Both the position numbers and the translations under genes were made by a program. The notes below the pieces were generated by a model. The model was not told the DNA's origin. It saw only the letters and a program-made list of their open reading frames with translations, and did not search any database. A DNA stretch of 23,894 bases from CAYGZQ01 sp964354375 [NCBI: uncultured Planctomycetota bacterium] (GTDB lineage Bacteria; JAJVIF01; JAPKYR01), in assembly GCA_964354375.1 (NCBI GenBank), contig CAYGZQ010000004.1, positions 2,580 through 26,473 on the forward strand. The letters are read 5' to 3'. Each line of letters starts with the position of its first letter. The stretch's first letter is position 1. Positions 7,115 to 15,110 of this stretch are shown here, one piece after another.

Positions 7115-9259
7115 TCACGCCCGACAATTCTTGCACAGGTAACCGAGACGACCAAAGGGTGTCGGCGGACTCGTTACGGTTATCTCCCCGATTGGATACT
7201 CCACATCGCAGTTTGTGCACCAGATCTTCAGGTTGTCCCGATCCTTAGGGTTGATCATCAGGTTGATGTCACAGGGGAGAATAGCGTCAGTTTCGCACAG
7301 AGCACGCAAGCCCTTGGTGAGATCGATCCGCAAGTCCGCAAGCCCGGCCCAGAACTCACCCACCAGTGTCAGTCTGGGCTTGCACCGGTCGATTAGCTTC
7401 TGGACTCCTCTGTATCCGAGGTGTTTCTTTTTCAAGAATGTGGGATCAGCGAACTCGTCAGGGTCCGGCTGACTGATATGCGCAATCAGGATGTTGCAGC
7501 CACCGAGGCACAATTCGGTACAGAGATCATCGGAGTACTCGGTGTCGCTCGAGTAGCCAACGATCAGCGCAGCGTCTTTCCCTCCTTCGTCGAAACACTC
7601 GACCCGAAGCCCAATCGAACGAGGGACATCACTGGTATGAATCGTCTTGAAGTACTTGACGCAGAAGGGCAATGGATTGCATCTGAGCTCTCGGAGGTCG
7701 TGACATTCGGCTCGATAGTCCCGTAATCTGTCCGTATCGAAGTGTTTTGGCATGCGAGGCTGATAGCCTGATTCCGACCGTTCGGGGAGGAGAGGAATCG
7801 AATCCTCGTCAACGAGGAGGTGGTACTTCCATTGCTCCCGCTCCTCGGGAGTTCCTCCCCTGCGTCCCAGTTCATATCGCAGGTCGTCGATGGCCCGCAT
7901 GTCGAAGTTGTGGTCTGTATGGTTGTGAGTGACAATGACGGCGTCGATTTCGCAGACGTTGAAAGGTCGGGCATGGAAGTTGCGCAGGAAATCAAAGCCG
8001 GGATCAATGACCAGCGCTTTTCCTCTCCACTTGAGCATGTATCCACCGCCCCGGACCTCTTCCCGTGTGGCATCGCCGACCACAGGAACGGATGAGCTGA
8101 AGCCCCGTAGAGTCGCGAGAGCATACTTTCTACCAGACTCCGGTTGCTTTGTCCGGTAGGCCCTGTAGCAGTCCTCCTCCTCACTGCTTATCTTGGAGAG
8201 CATTCGAGACTCGACGCTTGGCTCAGGCTCGGCGGCACCCGGCTCGGCTGGCTTGGCAGGCTGACCGGAGTCTTTCAGGATCGCATCTTCGACAGGGCTC
8301 CTGAGTTCCGGCGCCATCTTCGCGCTACGGATCATCGATTCGGCAATCGAAGCCCACTCAGCATCACCTGCTTGTCGGAACAGATTGACAGCTTTCTCCC
8401 AAGCTTCGAGCGCCTCAGAGATCTTTCCCTTTTTCAGATAGACACCCCCAATCATCAACTGGACAGTGCCCAATGCGTCGAAGCCTGGACTCTCAATGGC
8501 CTTACCAAAACAGTCGATTGCCTTATCGAACTCCTTCTTGCTGTAGCAAGCCAGCCCCATGGCACTCCAAACCTCACCCGATGCGTCGAAGCCGGGGGTT
8601 TCAACTGCCTTCAGGTAATATTCGACTGCCTTGTCGAATTCCCCCTTGTGATGGTGAGCCAACGCCATAACGGCGAATGCATAGGCGGCGTCGCCGTCCC
8701 CTAGACTCTCGCCAGCTTTCGTACAACACTCGATTGCCTTGTCGAATTCCTTTTTCTCTAGGAAGGCGAGCCCCATGCCGGTCCAGGCTATGCCCGGTGT
8801 TTCGTAGCCAGGACTGTCAACCGCCTTCTGGTAGCACTCGATCGCCTTGTCGAATTCCTCCTTTTCTCCGTAAGCACTCCCCATGTTGAACCAGGAATTT
8901 CCGGGCGTGTCGTATCCCGGTGTCTCAGTCGCCTTCCGATAACACTCGATTGCTGCGTCATGTTCTTCCTGCGATTCGTGAATCGAACCCCGAAGGTGCC
9001 AAGCTTCGCCAGTAAGTGCGAAACCTGGATCTGCAAGTGCTGCATCGACGGCTGTATTGGCCTCGTCGTACTTTGACTCCATCTCCAGAATGGAAGCCCT
9101 GGCGATATTCGCCTCGCCGCCCAAGCCCGCCTCTTCCGCCAACTTAATGGCCTGCTCCAGGAGGTCCCTAGCCTCCCCCTCCTTGCCAGCGGACTGCAGG
9201 CGGCGTCCTTCCCAGAGTAGGCGCTTGAATTCTACAAGAGTGGGGTTCTCATCGGACAC
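7115..9259 (-). CDS. TPR / metallo-beta-lactamase-fold / zinc-ribbon fusion protein
   Basis: A 714-residue three-part protein of unknown function. Residues about 20-310 are TPR-like repeats; several units of 36 residues are nearly identical (EFDKAIECYQKA followed by SPGYETPG-type turns). A low-complexity Pro/Ala/Glu linker spans 330-350. The MBL hydrolase domain (about 380-670) has HNHTDH at 445-450, H541, D572, H594 and H613, enough ligands for a dinuclear metal site. The C-terminus has CTNC (681-684) and CKNC (709-712), a zinc-ribbon pair. No signal peptide is visible, so it is probably cytoplasmic. The GTG start at 9259 is supported by GAGGAG 7 nt upstream. The gene has its own extended -10 promoter, and its base composition looks less GC-rich than its neighbours, suggesting acquisition. 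Nuclease or phosphodiesterase activity is possible but unproven. Confidence 0.85.
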   Translation of the reverse strand: MSDENPTLVEFKRLLWEGRRLQSAGKEGEARDLLEQAIKLAEEAGLGGEANIARASILEMESKYDEANTAVDAALADPGFALTGEAWHLRGSIHESQEEHDAAIECYRKATETPGYDTPGNSWFNMGSAYGEKEEFDKAIECYQKAVDSPGYETPGIAWTGMGLAFLEKKEFDKAIECCTKAGESLGDGDAAYAFAVMALAHHHKGEFDKAVEYYLKAVETPGFDASGEVWSAMGLACYSKKEFDKAIDCFGKAIESPGFDALGTVQLMIGGVYLKKGKISEALEAWEKAVNLFRQAGDAEWASIAESMIRSAKMAPELRSPVEDAILKDSGQPAKPAEPGAAEPEPSVESRMLSKISSEEEDCYRAYRTKQPESGRKYALATLRGFSSSVPVVGDATREEVRGGGYMLKWRGKALVIDPGFDFLRNFHARPFNVCEIDAVIVTHNHTDHNFDMRAIDDLRYELGRRGGTPEEREQWKYHLLVDEDSIPLLPERSESGYQPRMPKHFDTDRLRDYRAECHDLRELRCNPLPFCVKYFKTIHTSDVPRSIGLRVECFDEGGKDAALIVGYSSDTEYSDDLCTELCLGGCNILIAHISQPDPDEFADPTFLKKKHLGYRGVQKLIDRCKPRLTLVGEFWAGLADLRIDLTKGLRALCETDAILPCDINLMINPKDRDNLKIWCTNCDVEYPIGEITVTSPPTPFGRLGYLCKNCRA

Positions 9260-9301
9260 GGCGTCACTCCTCTCGTACCAAAAGCATGTCGGAACTTCGT
9301 A

Positions 9302-9310
9302 ATTATATCA
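9302..9310 (-). promoter_or_regulatory. extended -10 promoter of the TPR-MBL gene
   Basis: On the minus strand this reads TGATATAAT, a perfect extended -10 (TGnTATAAT), 43 bp upstream of the GTG start at 9259. No good -35 lies 16-18 bp upstream, which is typical for extended -10 promoters. Confidence 0.6.
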
Positions 9311-9347
9311 CATATGCAGATCAATTCCCCATCCCTTCCCCGGCTGC

Positions 9348-9376
9348 TTGCGCCACCGTTACGATCCCGCTATACT
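9348..9376 (+). promoter_or_regulatory. pyrBI promoter
   Basis: TTGCGC (9348-9353), a 17-bp spacer, then TATACT (9371-9376), 41 bp before the pyrB ATG. The predicted leader is about 35 nt and has no room for a UTP-sensing attenuator like that of enterobacterial pyrBI. Confidence 0.6.
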
Positions 9377-9417
9377 TCGCGCAGGTCTGATTACCACTTA
9401 ACCGAGGGCAACCCTCA

Positions 9418-10344
9418 ATGTCGACATTCCTAGGACGCAGTATCATTTCGATGCGGGACTTCACGCGCGATGAGATTCTTCACGTGCTCGAGGTCACCGC
9501 AGCGATGGACCGCGAGCCGGAGAAGTTCTCGGAGAGCCTTCCCGGAAAGATTCTCGCGACCCTTTTCTTCGAGCCGTCCACCCGTACGCGGCTTTCGTTC
9601 GAGTCGGCCATGCTTCGACTCGGAGGCAAGGTGATGGGTTTCGCCGACCCCGGCTCGACGTCCACCAAGAAAGGCGAAAGCCTCGCCGACAGCATCAAGA
9701 TCGTCGAGTCGTACGCCGACCTGATCGCGATGCGCCACCCGGTGGAAGGCTCCGCGAGGCTGGCGAGCGAGATCGCCGGAATCCCGATCCTCAACGCGGG
9801 CGACGGCGCTAATCAGCATCCGTCACAGACCTTCCTCGATCTCTACACCATCAAGCAGGAAAAGGGGAGGCTTGAGAATCTGAAGGTCGGGTTCATGGGC
9901 GACCTGAAGTACGGTCGCACGGTGCATTCGCTTGCGCACGCTCTGGGCCGGTTCAACTGCGAGCTTTGTTTCGTTTCGCCGAAGGGCCTCGAGATGCCGT
10001 CGGATCTGCTGGAGGAACTCGCCGCCTCGGGAGTCGCGTTCCGGGAGTTCGAGAATTTCGAGTCGGCCAAGGGCAGCCTCGACATTCTCTATGTGACGCG
10101 CATACAGCGCGAGCGTTTCGGCGCCGACCTGGATTACGACAAGGTCCGTGAGGGCTACAACATCTCGAAGTCCTTCCTCGAAGGGTGCAACCCGGACCTT
10201 CGCATCCTGCATCCTCTGCCGAGAGTGGACGAGCTTTCCGAGGAAGTGGACAGCACGCCGTACGCGATCTACTTCCGTCAGGCGGCGAACGGAATCCCGA
10301 CCCGAATGGCCCTGATCAGCCTTGTCATGGGGGCGGTATCATGA
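9418..10344 (+). CDS. pyrB: aspartate carbamoyltransferase, catalytic chain
   Basis: Condenses carbamoyl phosphate and aspartate to carbamoyl-aspartate, the committed step of pyrimidine synthesis. Diagnostic motifs: EPSTRTRLSFESA (52-64), the 80s loop with STKKGESLADS (82-92), GDGANQHPSQTFLD (128-141), ILHPLPRVDEL (263-273) and FRQAANGIPTRMAL (286-299). At 308 residues it is the standard trimeric type I catalytic chain. GAGGG at 9404-9408 gives a 9-nt spacing to the ATG. Its stop overlaps the pyrI start (ATGA), so the two chains are translationally coupled, consistent with a dodecameric c6r6 holoenzyme. Confidence 0.97.
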   Translation: MSTFLGRSIISMRDFTRDEILHVLEVTAAMDREPEKFSESLPGKILATLFFEPSTRTRLSFESAMLRLGGKVMGFADPGSTSTKKGESLADSIKIVESYADLIAMRHPVEGSARLASEIAGIPILNAGDGANQHPSQTFLDLYTIKQEKGRLENLKVGFMGDLKYGRTVHSLAHALGRFNCELCFVSPKGLEMPSDLLEELAASGVAFREFENFESAKGSLDILYVTRIQRERFGADLDYDKVREGYNISKSFLEGCNPDLRILHPLPRVDELSEEVDSTPYAIYFRQAANGIPTRMALISLVMGAVS

Positions 10345-10811
10345 AAAACGAATCGAAAAAAGCCACGCGGACAATCTCCCAGATCGAAAAAGGAACAGTG
10401 ATCGACCACCTCAACCCCCGCGTCGTTTTCGAGGTCGTGAGAATCCTCGGCATCGACGACCAGATCGAGGAGACGGTCACGGTCGGCACGAATTTCCAGA
10501 GCAAGGCGCTCGGCAAGAAGGGCATCATCAAGATCGCCGACCGGTTCCTCACCCAGGAGGATGTCGACAAGCTGTCGGTCATCAGCCCCAACGCCACGGT
10601 GAATATCATCGAGGACTACGAGGTCAGGAAGAAATTCAAGGTGAAATTTCCGGAGGAAGTGAAAGCCATCCTGAAATGCCCGAACCCGAACTGCGTGACG
10701 AATGTCGAGGGCACCGCCACAAGATTCAAGCTGGTCCAGGAGAGTCCGATCCTGCTGTTCTGCATTTATTGCGAGCGGTACATGAGGGGGAACGAGATAG
10801 AAATCCGATAA
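10341..10811 (+). CDS. pyrI: aspartate carbamoyltransferase, regulatory chain
   Basis: The regulatory subunit binds nucleotides (allosteric CTP/ATP in known enzymes) and bridges catalytic trimers through a zinc domain. The 156-residue chain has the N-terminal allosteric domain (IEKGTVIDHL at 15-24, NPRVVFEVVRILGI at 25-38) and four zinc cysteines: C113-x4-C118 and C141-x2-C144. I chose the ATG at 10341, which overlaps the pyrB stop by four bases; a longer in-frame extension upstream lies inside pyrB and is not real. PyrI occurs in archaea and in scattered bacteria, so its presence is informative but not decisive for taxonomy. Confidence 0.96.
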   Translation: MKNESKKATRTISQIEKGTVIDHLNPRVVFEVVRILGIDDQIEETVTVGTNFQSKALGKKGIIKIADRFLTQEDVDKLSVISPNATVNIIEDYEVRKKFKVKFPEEVKAILKCPNPNCVTNVEGTATRFKLVQESPILLFCIYCERYMRGNEIEIR

Positions 10812-10812
10812 C

Positions 10813-11715
10813 ATGAGCCCGATAGACTGGAACAAGTCGCCGCTGAAGAACCCCCTGGGAGAGGACACGCCCTCAACCGCGCTTATCCGCAGGTGGAATC
10901 ACCGGATTCTGTACGAACTGGGCTGGCTGAAGGTTTACTGGCTCATGATGCTGGGCATTCTCTATCTCGCCGGGATTTTCGCCTGGCGCCTCTATTCCGA
11001 CAGCCAGGCCGGGTGGAACCAGCAGGGCATTCTGGAAAGATACGCGACAGGCGTGCTGGTGGGACTCTTCATCCTGATTCGGTTTCAGCTGGCGACGGTT
11101 CCCGCGCTTCTGGTCTGCTCCGACACGAAGAAATCCCTCTGGGAGCATTTTCGCATCACACTGGCGCATGGTGACGATGTCGCGGCAGCGATGGCGATCA
11201 CCGCACTCAATCGCGGCGCGATCCCGTTCGCGCTCGTCTCGCTCCCTGAAACCCTTCTCTACCTCTGGTTCATCAACACAAACATGGGGACCGCCTCGAT
11301 CCTTCTCAGCGCGCCCGCGATCCTTCTCGTGTTCGCAGTGCTTGGCATGGCCCTGACCGCGTTCGGCATGATCGGAGCGCTTGTCTGGCGAAATCCCGTG
11401 GGGGTTGTTGCAGCGGTCCTTCTTCCGGTCGCTCTGACCCTCCTCGCGGCGGGAAATGATTTCCTGCGCGATTTCGTTCGCAGCTTCGGAGCCTACATCC
11501 CGAGGCCCCTGGGCGATCAGCCGGTCACCCTTTTTCTGTCCCTCGAAAACCGTCTCGCGTTTTCCGGCCAGACCTTCAGCCGTCACGGGTTCACCATCGG
11601 CGCGGGTACCGATCCCGTGGCGATCCTCCAGATGGCACTGTGGCTGGGGATTTTCGCGACAGTCGTGTGGATCGCGCTGTGGCTCGTGCTCAGATACCGA
11701 TTGCGGATGGGATGA
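10813..11715 (+). CDS. multi-pass membrane protein of unknown function, coupled to pyrBI
   Basis: Not recognised. The 300-residue protein has about six hydrophobic segments (near 38-58, 78-100, 128-152, 158-192, 195-214 and 272-295) and a charged cytoplasmic-looking N-terminus. The arrangement recalls ABC-2-type permease domains, but no signature proves it and no ATPase gene is adjacent. The ATG begins one base after the pyrI stop, so it is probably translated from the same mRNA as pyrBI. A link to pyrimidine metabolism (for example base or dicarboxylate transport) is only suggested by this context. A 29-bp-class inverted repeat follows the stop. Confidence 0.8.
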   Translation: MSPIDWNKSPLKNPLGEDTPSTALIRRWNHRILYELGWLKVYWLMMLGILYLAGIFAWRLYSDSQAGWNQQGILERYATGVLVGLFILIRFQLATVPALLVCSDTKKSLWEHFRITLAHGDDVAAAMAITALNRGAIPFALVSLPETLLYLWFINTNMGTASILLSAPAILLVFAVLGMALTAFGMIGALVWRNPVGVVAAVLLPVALTLLAAGNDFLRDFVRSFGAYIPRPLGDQPVTLFLSLENRLAFSGQTFSRHGFTIGAGTDPVAILQMALWLGIFATVVWIALWLVLRYRLRMG

Positions 11716-11738
11716 CGGAGGTCGCGCGTGTCTTCCGG

Positions 11739-11851
11739 TGGCTGACGCCGCCGGGTACGCGCTCGCTGACGCTCGCGCTTCGGAACCGTTGCCTCACAAT
11801 GCGGGTCGGAAGCGCGAGCGTCAGCGAGCGCGTACCCGATGGCGTTAGCCA
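11739..11851. repeat. large imperfect inverted repeat
   Basis: The arms 11753-11780 and 11810-11837 are perfect 28-bp complements. The match continues outward into 11739-11752 and 11838-11851 with about four mismatches, giving arms of roughly 42 bp around a ~29-nt loop. The core carries the pattern CGAGCGTCAGCGAG. A transcript would fold into a very stable hairpin just after the membrane protein gene. There is no T-tract, so it is not a classical intrinsic terminator. The core is related to the repeats at 23680-23894. Confidence 0.85.
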
Positions 11852-11924
11852 TCGGCCTCCCGAATCCAGCAAAGCACTCAAGACCGGCTGCTCATAATCG
11901 CCAAACCGACCTCCGATGGGATGG

Positions 11925-11973
11925 TAATAGGAGACTCCCACAAGCTCCGAAGACTCCGCTTGTGGGAGCCACC
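11925..11973 (-). repeat. REP-like hairpin repeat, copy 2
   Basis: Minus-strand copy of the 51-bp hairpin family with the canonical loop. Its AT-rich flank is shortened (TAATAG in place of AATAATAT). It is isolated, about 2.2 kb from the RAYT gene. The rest of the 11716-12028 gap holds the large inverted repeat and nothing else I can support. Confidence 0.88.
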
Positions 11974-12028
11974 GATCAGAACAAGCAAGCGGCGAGAACG
12001 AATCGACGTAGCGGTCTATGGCTGTCAA

Positions 12029-14152
12029 TCACCAGGTTCCGCCGGCCGGCATCTTGATCAGGAAAACGTCATTCGGACCGTTTGCGTTGTGAATCTGCTG
12101 ACCTGCAGTCGGATCGACATCCGTTTTTCCTCGAAATTCGCCGAGAAGGTAAAGGCAATTCACATCGTCGACCGCAATATCTACCGCTTTGACCATGTCA
12201 TCGGGATAGGAGCCGCCGAAGGTCCTGACCCATTTGCTGGTTCCCTTGGGATCGATCTTAAGAATAAAACCGTCTCGTCCGCCCGTGGCGGTGACTTCGT
12301 AGATCCCATCTGACGTATCGAAATCGGCTGTTCCGTGAAAATGCCCGAAGACATATGCGTTACCGTTGGCATCACTGACGACATCCGCCGCCAAGTCGTC
12401 ATAAATGCCGCCCCAGACCACACTCCAGTCGACTGAGCCGGCAGAGCCGATTCTCACAAGGAAGCAGTCGCTGTAGCCGACGCTGCTATGTCCATCGAAT
12501 TGGCCGGTATAATAGCCCGCAATATACGTTGATCCGTCCGGAAGCGGTGCGATTTTCCCTGGAAAAACATCATCCCCGCCGAGTTCAACCCTCTGGAACG
12601 GAAGGTTGAGCGCAGTTCCTTTCATAAACAGGGCGGTGACATTGGTTTCCACATAACTCCAGTTAGACGAGATCTCGCTCTCTCTCCCGGAAATGAGGAT
12701 ATCTCCCCCAATCACTTGAAAGTCGGACATTTCCATGTGAGTTCCGCCGGCCAATGTGGGACCGTAACCGGAGGTAGTGGAGGAGTGGGACCACTCGAAA
12801 CTCTCCAGGTCCAGAAGCTCCTTACTAAATCTCTGTGCTGTCACGCTTACGGCCGTTTCGTGATCGCCCGGATGCCCCATTCCGCCGGGCTCCCAGGAGT
12901 AGTTGTATTCGTATTTCCGGACCATGTAGGACCCGTAGTCATCGGAAGCGACTTCCAGTCCCCTGTATTTCCTCGTTATCAGGAGGCCGGAAAGCCCGCC
13001 CCACTCGGATATGCCCTGCCATGCCTTGCTGAGAAGCTCGGTGCCGTCGACGCTGTAAATTCCAAGTGCGGCGTTGACGTAATAACATCCGAGCATGTCG
13101 TTGCTGCAACTCGTAGTACCCGCAACGCAGACCTCGCCCGCCGGGCTTATATCAATCGATCCGAATGTGGCTCCGATATCAGTCGACCATAGTGGGATTC
13201 CGACATTTGAACCGACCGGGAATGCGTTCAGCAGCGACCCATCGGGTGAGAAGCGGCTCACATACGATCCCGCAGGTCTGATGTCCACAATGGTCGAAGG
13301 ATCGATGTCCAGGTCAGAATCGTAGTCGGCAACGACGCAGATATTGCCGCCCGCATCCAGCGCCATTTCTCCGGCATCGTCCAGATCATACCACTCACCA
13401 GCGGCCCCGCCCCAGGTGAGACCCCATCCGTCGGCGATATACACGCTCAGGGGCTGGTCCAGGATGTCAGTGTCACCTTCATCGTCGGTTACCCTGAATT
13501 GAACCAGGTGATTTCCGAAAACATGAAATGCGTGATGTTGATCGTAGCCTTCGTCGTCGAATATCCCGTCGTTGTCCCAGTCCCATTCCCATTTGACAAT
13601 ATCGCCACCGCCGGGATCGAAAGAGCCGTCGTCCGTGAAATAGATGTCCACTCCAGGTTTCTGACTCAAAGGTTCAGCCTTTGCGACGGCAATTGGCGAG
13701 TCCTCGTCCGGCGGCTGCGCTACGACAGGTATATCTACGATCTTGACGCCCTTGAATACTGTCTGTGGCTCGCAGTTGTCCGAATCGACGGTAACAGACA
13801 GGAGAGCATCAAGGTCGGAGTCAACTTCCGACGCGTGAAGGTCGGTCGTCGCGAATTGCGGGTCGCTAAGCGTTCCGGCAGTGTCAGGTTCCAGTTTCCA
13901 GAGATACTTGATTCCGCTATCTCCGGATGCGGTGACGGTATAGGAGGCCGTGTCGAGTTCAAAGACCGTGCCGGGACCTGTGATTTCACCGACAACAAGG
14001 CTTACAGGGCTGTCGTCACCGCCGGGATTGTGGTCTTTGGGATTGTCATCACCGGGATTACCTCCGACAGGATTCCCACCCCCTCCGAAACAGCCGCAGA
14101 CAAGCGCTAATGCTGTCAGCGCGATCGCGGGAATTATCGCTCTGGATTTCAT
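12029..14152 (-). CDS. exported lipoprotein with PKD domain and SBBP-type beta-propeller repeats
   Basis: A 707-residue surface or periplasmic protein. The signal peptide ends in a lipobox-like VCGC (about residue 21) followed by a Gly/Asn/Asp-rich linker. A PKD-like domain (about 150-240) contains DDGSFDPGGGDIVKWEWDWD and a DxDxDG-like calcium-type loop. The second half has SBBP repeats, recognisable as W-x-WGG / D-x-A-x-D / G-N-x-Y-x-x-G blocks, for example SVVWGGIYDDLAADVV and VRTFGGSYPDDMVKAVDI. These probably build a propeller. Binding or structural roles are likely; no catalytic motif is seen. A frame opens at 14188, but ATG 14152 follows AAGGAGGGG (14157-14165) and gives a clean signal peptide, so I chose it. 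It ends next to the REP copy at 11925. Confidence 0.85.
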   Translation of the reverse strand: MKSRAIIPAIALTALALVCGCFGGGGNPVGGNPGDDNPKDHNPGGDDSPVSLVVGEITGPGTVFELDTASYTVTASGDSGIKYLWKLEPDTAGTLSDPQFATTDLHASEVDSDLDALLSVTVDSDNCEPQTVFKGVKIVDIPVVAQPPDEDSPIAVAKAEPLSQKPGVDIYFTDDGSFDPGGGDIVKWEWDWDNDGIFDDEGYDQHHAFHVFGNHLVQFRVTDDEGDTDILDQPLSVYIADGWGLTWGGAAGEWYDLDDAGEMALDAGGNICVVADYDSDLDIDPSTIVDIRPAGSYVSRFSPDGSLLNAFPVGSNVGIPLWSTDIGATFGSIDISPAGEVCVAGTTSCSNDMLGCYYVNAALGIYSVDGTELLSKAWQGISEWGGLSGLLITRKYRGLEVASDDYGSYMVRKYEYNYSWEPGGMGHPGDHETAVSVTAQRFSKELLDLESFEWSHSSTTSGYGPTLAGGTHMEMSDFQVIGGDILISGRESEISSNWSYVETNVTALFMKGTALNLPFQRVELGGDDVFPGKIAPLPDGSTYIAGYYTGQFDGHSSVGYSDCFLVRIGSAGSVDWSVVWGGIYDDLAADVVSDANGNAYVFGHFHGTADFDTSDGIYEVTATGGRDGFILKIDPKGTSKWVRTFGGSYPDDMVKAVDIAVDDVNCLYLLGEFRGKTDVDPTAGQQIHNANGPNDVFLIKMPAGGTW

Positions 14153-14214
14153 GGAACCCCTCCTTGCCCCCTTAAATACTTTTACCATGTTTAATTGATA
14201 AGAACAAGGGGGCT

Positions 14215-14391
14215 GGTGGCTCCCACAAGCGGAGTCTTCGGAGCTTGTGGGAGTCTCATATCATTCCAAAACTGACCGGTGGCTCCCACAAGCGGAGTCT
14301 TCGGAGCTTGTGGGAGTCTCATATCATTCCAAAACTGACCGGTGGCTCCCACAAGCGGAGTCCCCGCAGCTTGTGGGAGTCTCATATTATT
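14215..14391 (+). repeat. three tandem REP-like hairpins, 63-bp period
   Basis: Copies begin at 14215, 14278 and 14341, each 51 bp and separated by a 12-bp linker (CCAAAACTGACC) after copies one and two. Copies one and two are identical across the element. Copy three has loop TCCCCG in place of TCTTCG and TATTATT in place of TATCATT. This is the BIME-like arrangement upstream of the RAYT gene. The rest of the 14153-14494 gap holds nothing else I can support. Confidence 0.92.
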
Positions 14392-14494
14392 CCGAAACCG
14401 ACCCGAACTTGTCAGGTTTCCTTTCCCAGAATCGTTCCTTGTGCAGCCGACGAACTATCTCACGCAATCCGGGCCTTTTCTGACAGAGAAACCT

Positions 14495-15045
14495 ATGAGC
14501 AAGCCGATCCGCTACAACGTACCCGGCGACGCCCACGGTCTATCATTCAGCTGCTACAGGAACCGGAGGTTCCTCAACTGTGACCGTACCTGCGGTTATC
14601 TTGCAGACTCGATCGACCGGGCCAGAATGAAGCACAATTTCGACTTTTGGCCTGGGTCTTCATACCTGACCATGTGCACCTACTCATCCATCCAAGGAAC
14701 GAAGACTATCCTATCTCCGAAATACTCAAGTCAATCAAGCAGCCGGTGGCGAGGAAGGCGATCAACTACCTGAGGAGGTGGGACTCCCCTATCCTTGGGT
14801 TCATGGAGACGGGTAACGAGAGCCCGAGATGGCGATTCTGGCAAAATGGCGGCGGTTACGACAGGAACATCACAGTCGACAAGAAGCTCATAAGGTTCAT
14901 TGAGTACATCCATGACAATCCTGTAAGGAGAGGGCTTGTGGAAAGGGCAGAGGAGTGGAAATGGTCGAGCGCAAGGCAATGGCTGATGGAAGAAGAGACG
15001 ATCATCAGGATTGACAGAGAAAGCTTCGATTCTATAATAATATGA
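14495..15045 (+). pseudogene. REP-associated tyrosine transposase (RAYT), one frameshift
   Basis: Y1/HUH single-strand transposase of the IS200-like TnpA-REP family, expected to nick REP hairpins through a tyrosine. The first part (14495 to about 14646) starts MSKPIRYNVPGDAHG. The second part, in the next frame, reads AWVFIPDHVHLLIHP with the HUH motif HVH, and later FIEYIHDNPVRRGLV with the likely catalytic Tyr. The frames join at a run of four T (14645-14648); adding one T restores FDFLAWVFIPDHVHLL, so a one-base deletion or an assembly error is the simplest explanation. About 183 residues if repaired, normal for RAYT. Its TGA stop (15043-15045) lies inside the downstream REP element. Confidence 0.85.
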
Positions 15046-15086
15046 GACTCCCACAAGCTCCTAAGACTCCGCTTGTGGGAGCCACC
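15036..15086 (-). repeat. REP-like hairpin repeat immediately downstream of RAYT
   Basis: Full 51-bp minus-strand copy with the loop variant TCTTAG. The RAYT stop codon is supplied by the AATAATATGAG end of this repeat. Confidence 0.92.
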
Positions 15087-15110
15087 GTGCTTTCTCCCGC
15101 GTTCAAGATC

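Noticed and set aside
9377-9417. UTP-dependent attenuator before pyrB
   Set aside because: The predicted leader is only about 35 nt, with no leader peptide or terminator hairpin.
14642-14652. Programmed -1 frameshift in the RAYT gene
   Set aside because: The site ACTTTTGG is not a canonical X-XXY-YYZ slippery heptamer and no stimulatory structure is evident. A one-base deletion or sequencing error in the T-run is more likely.
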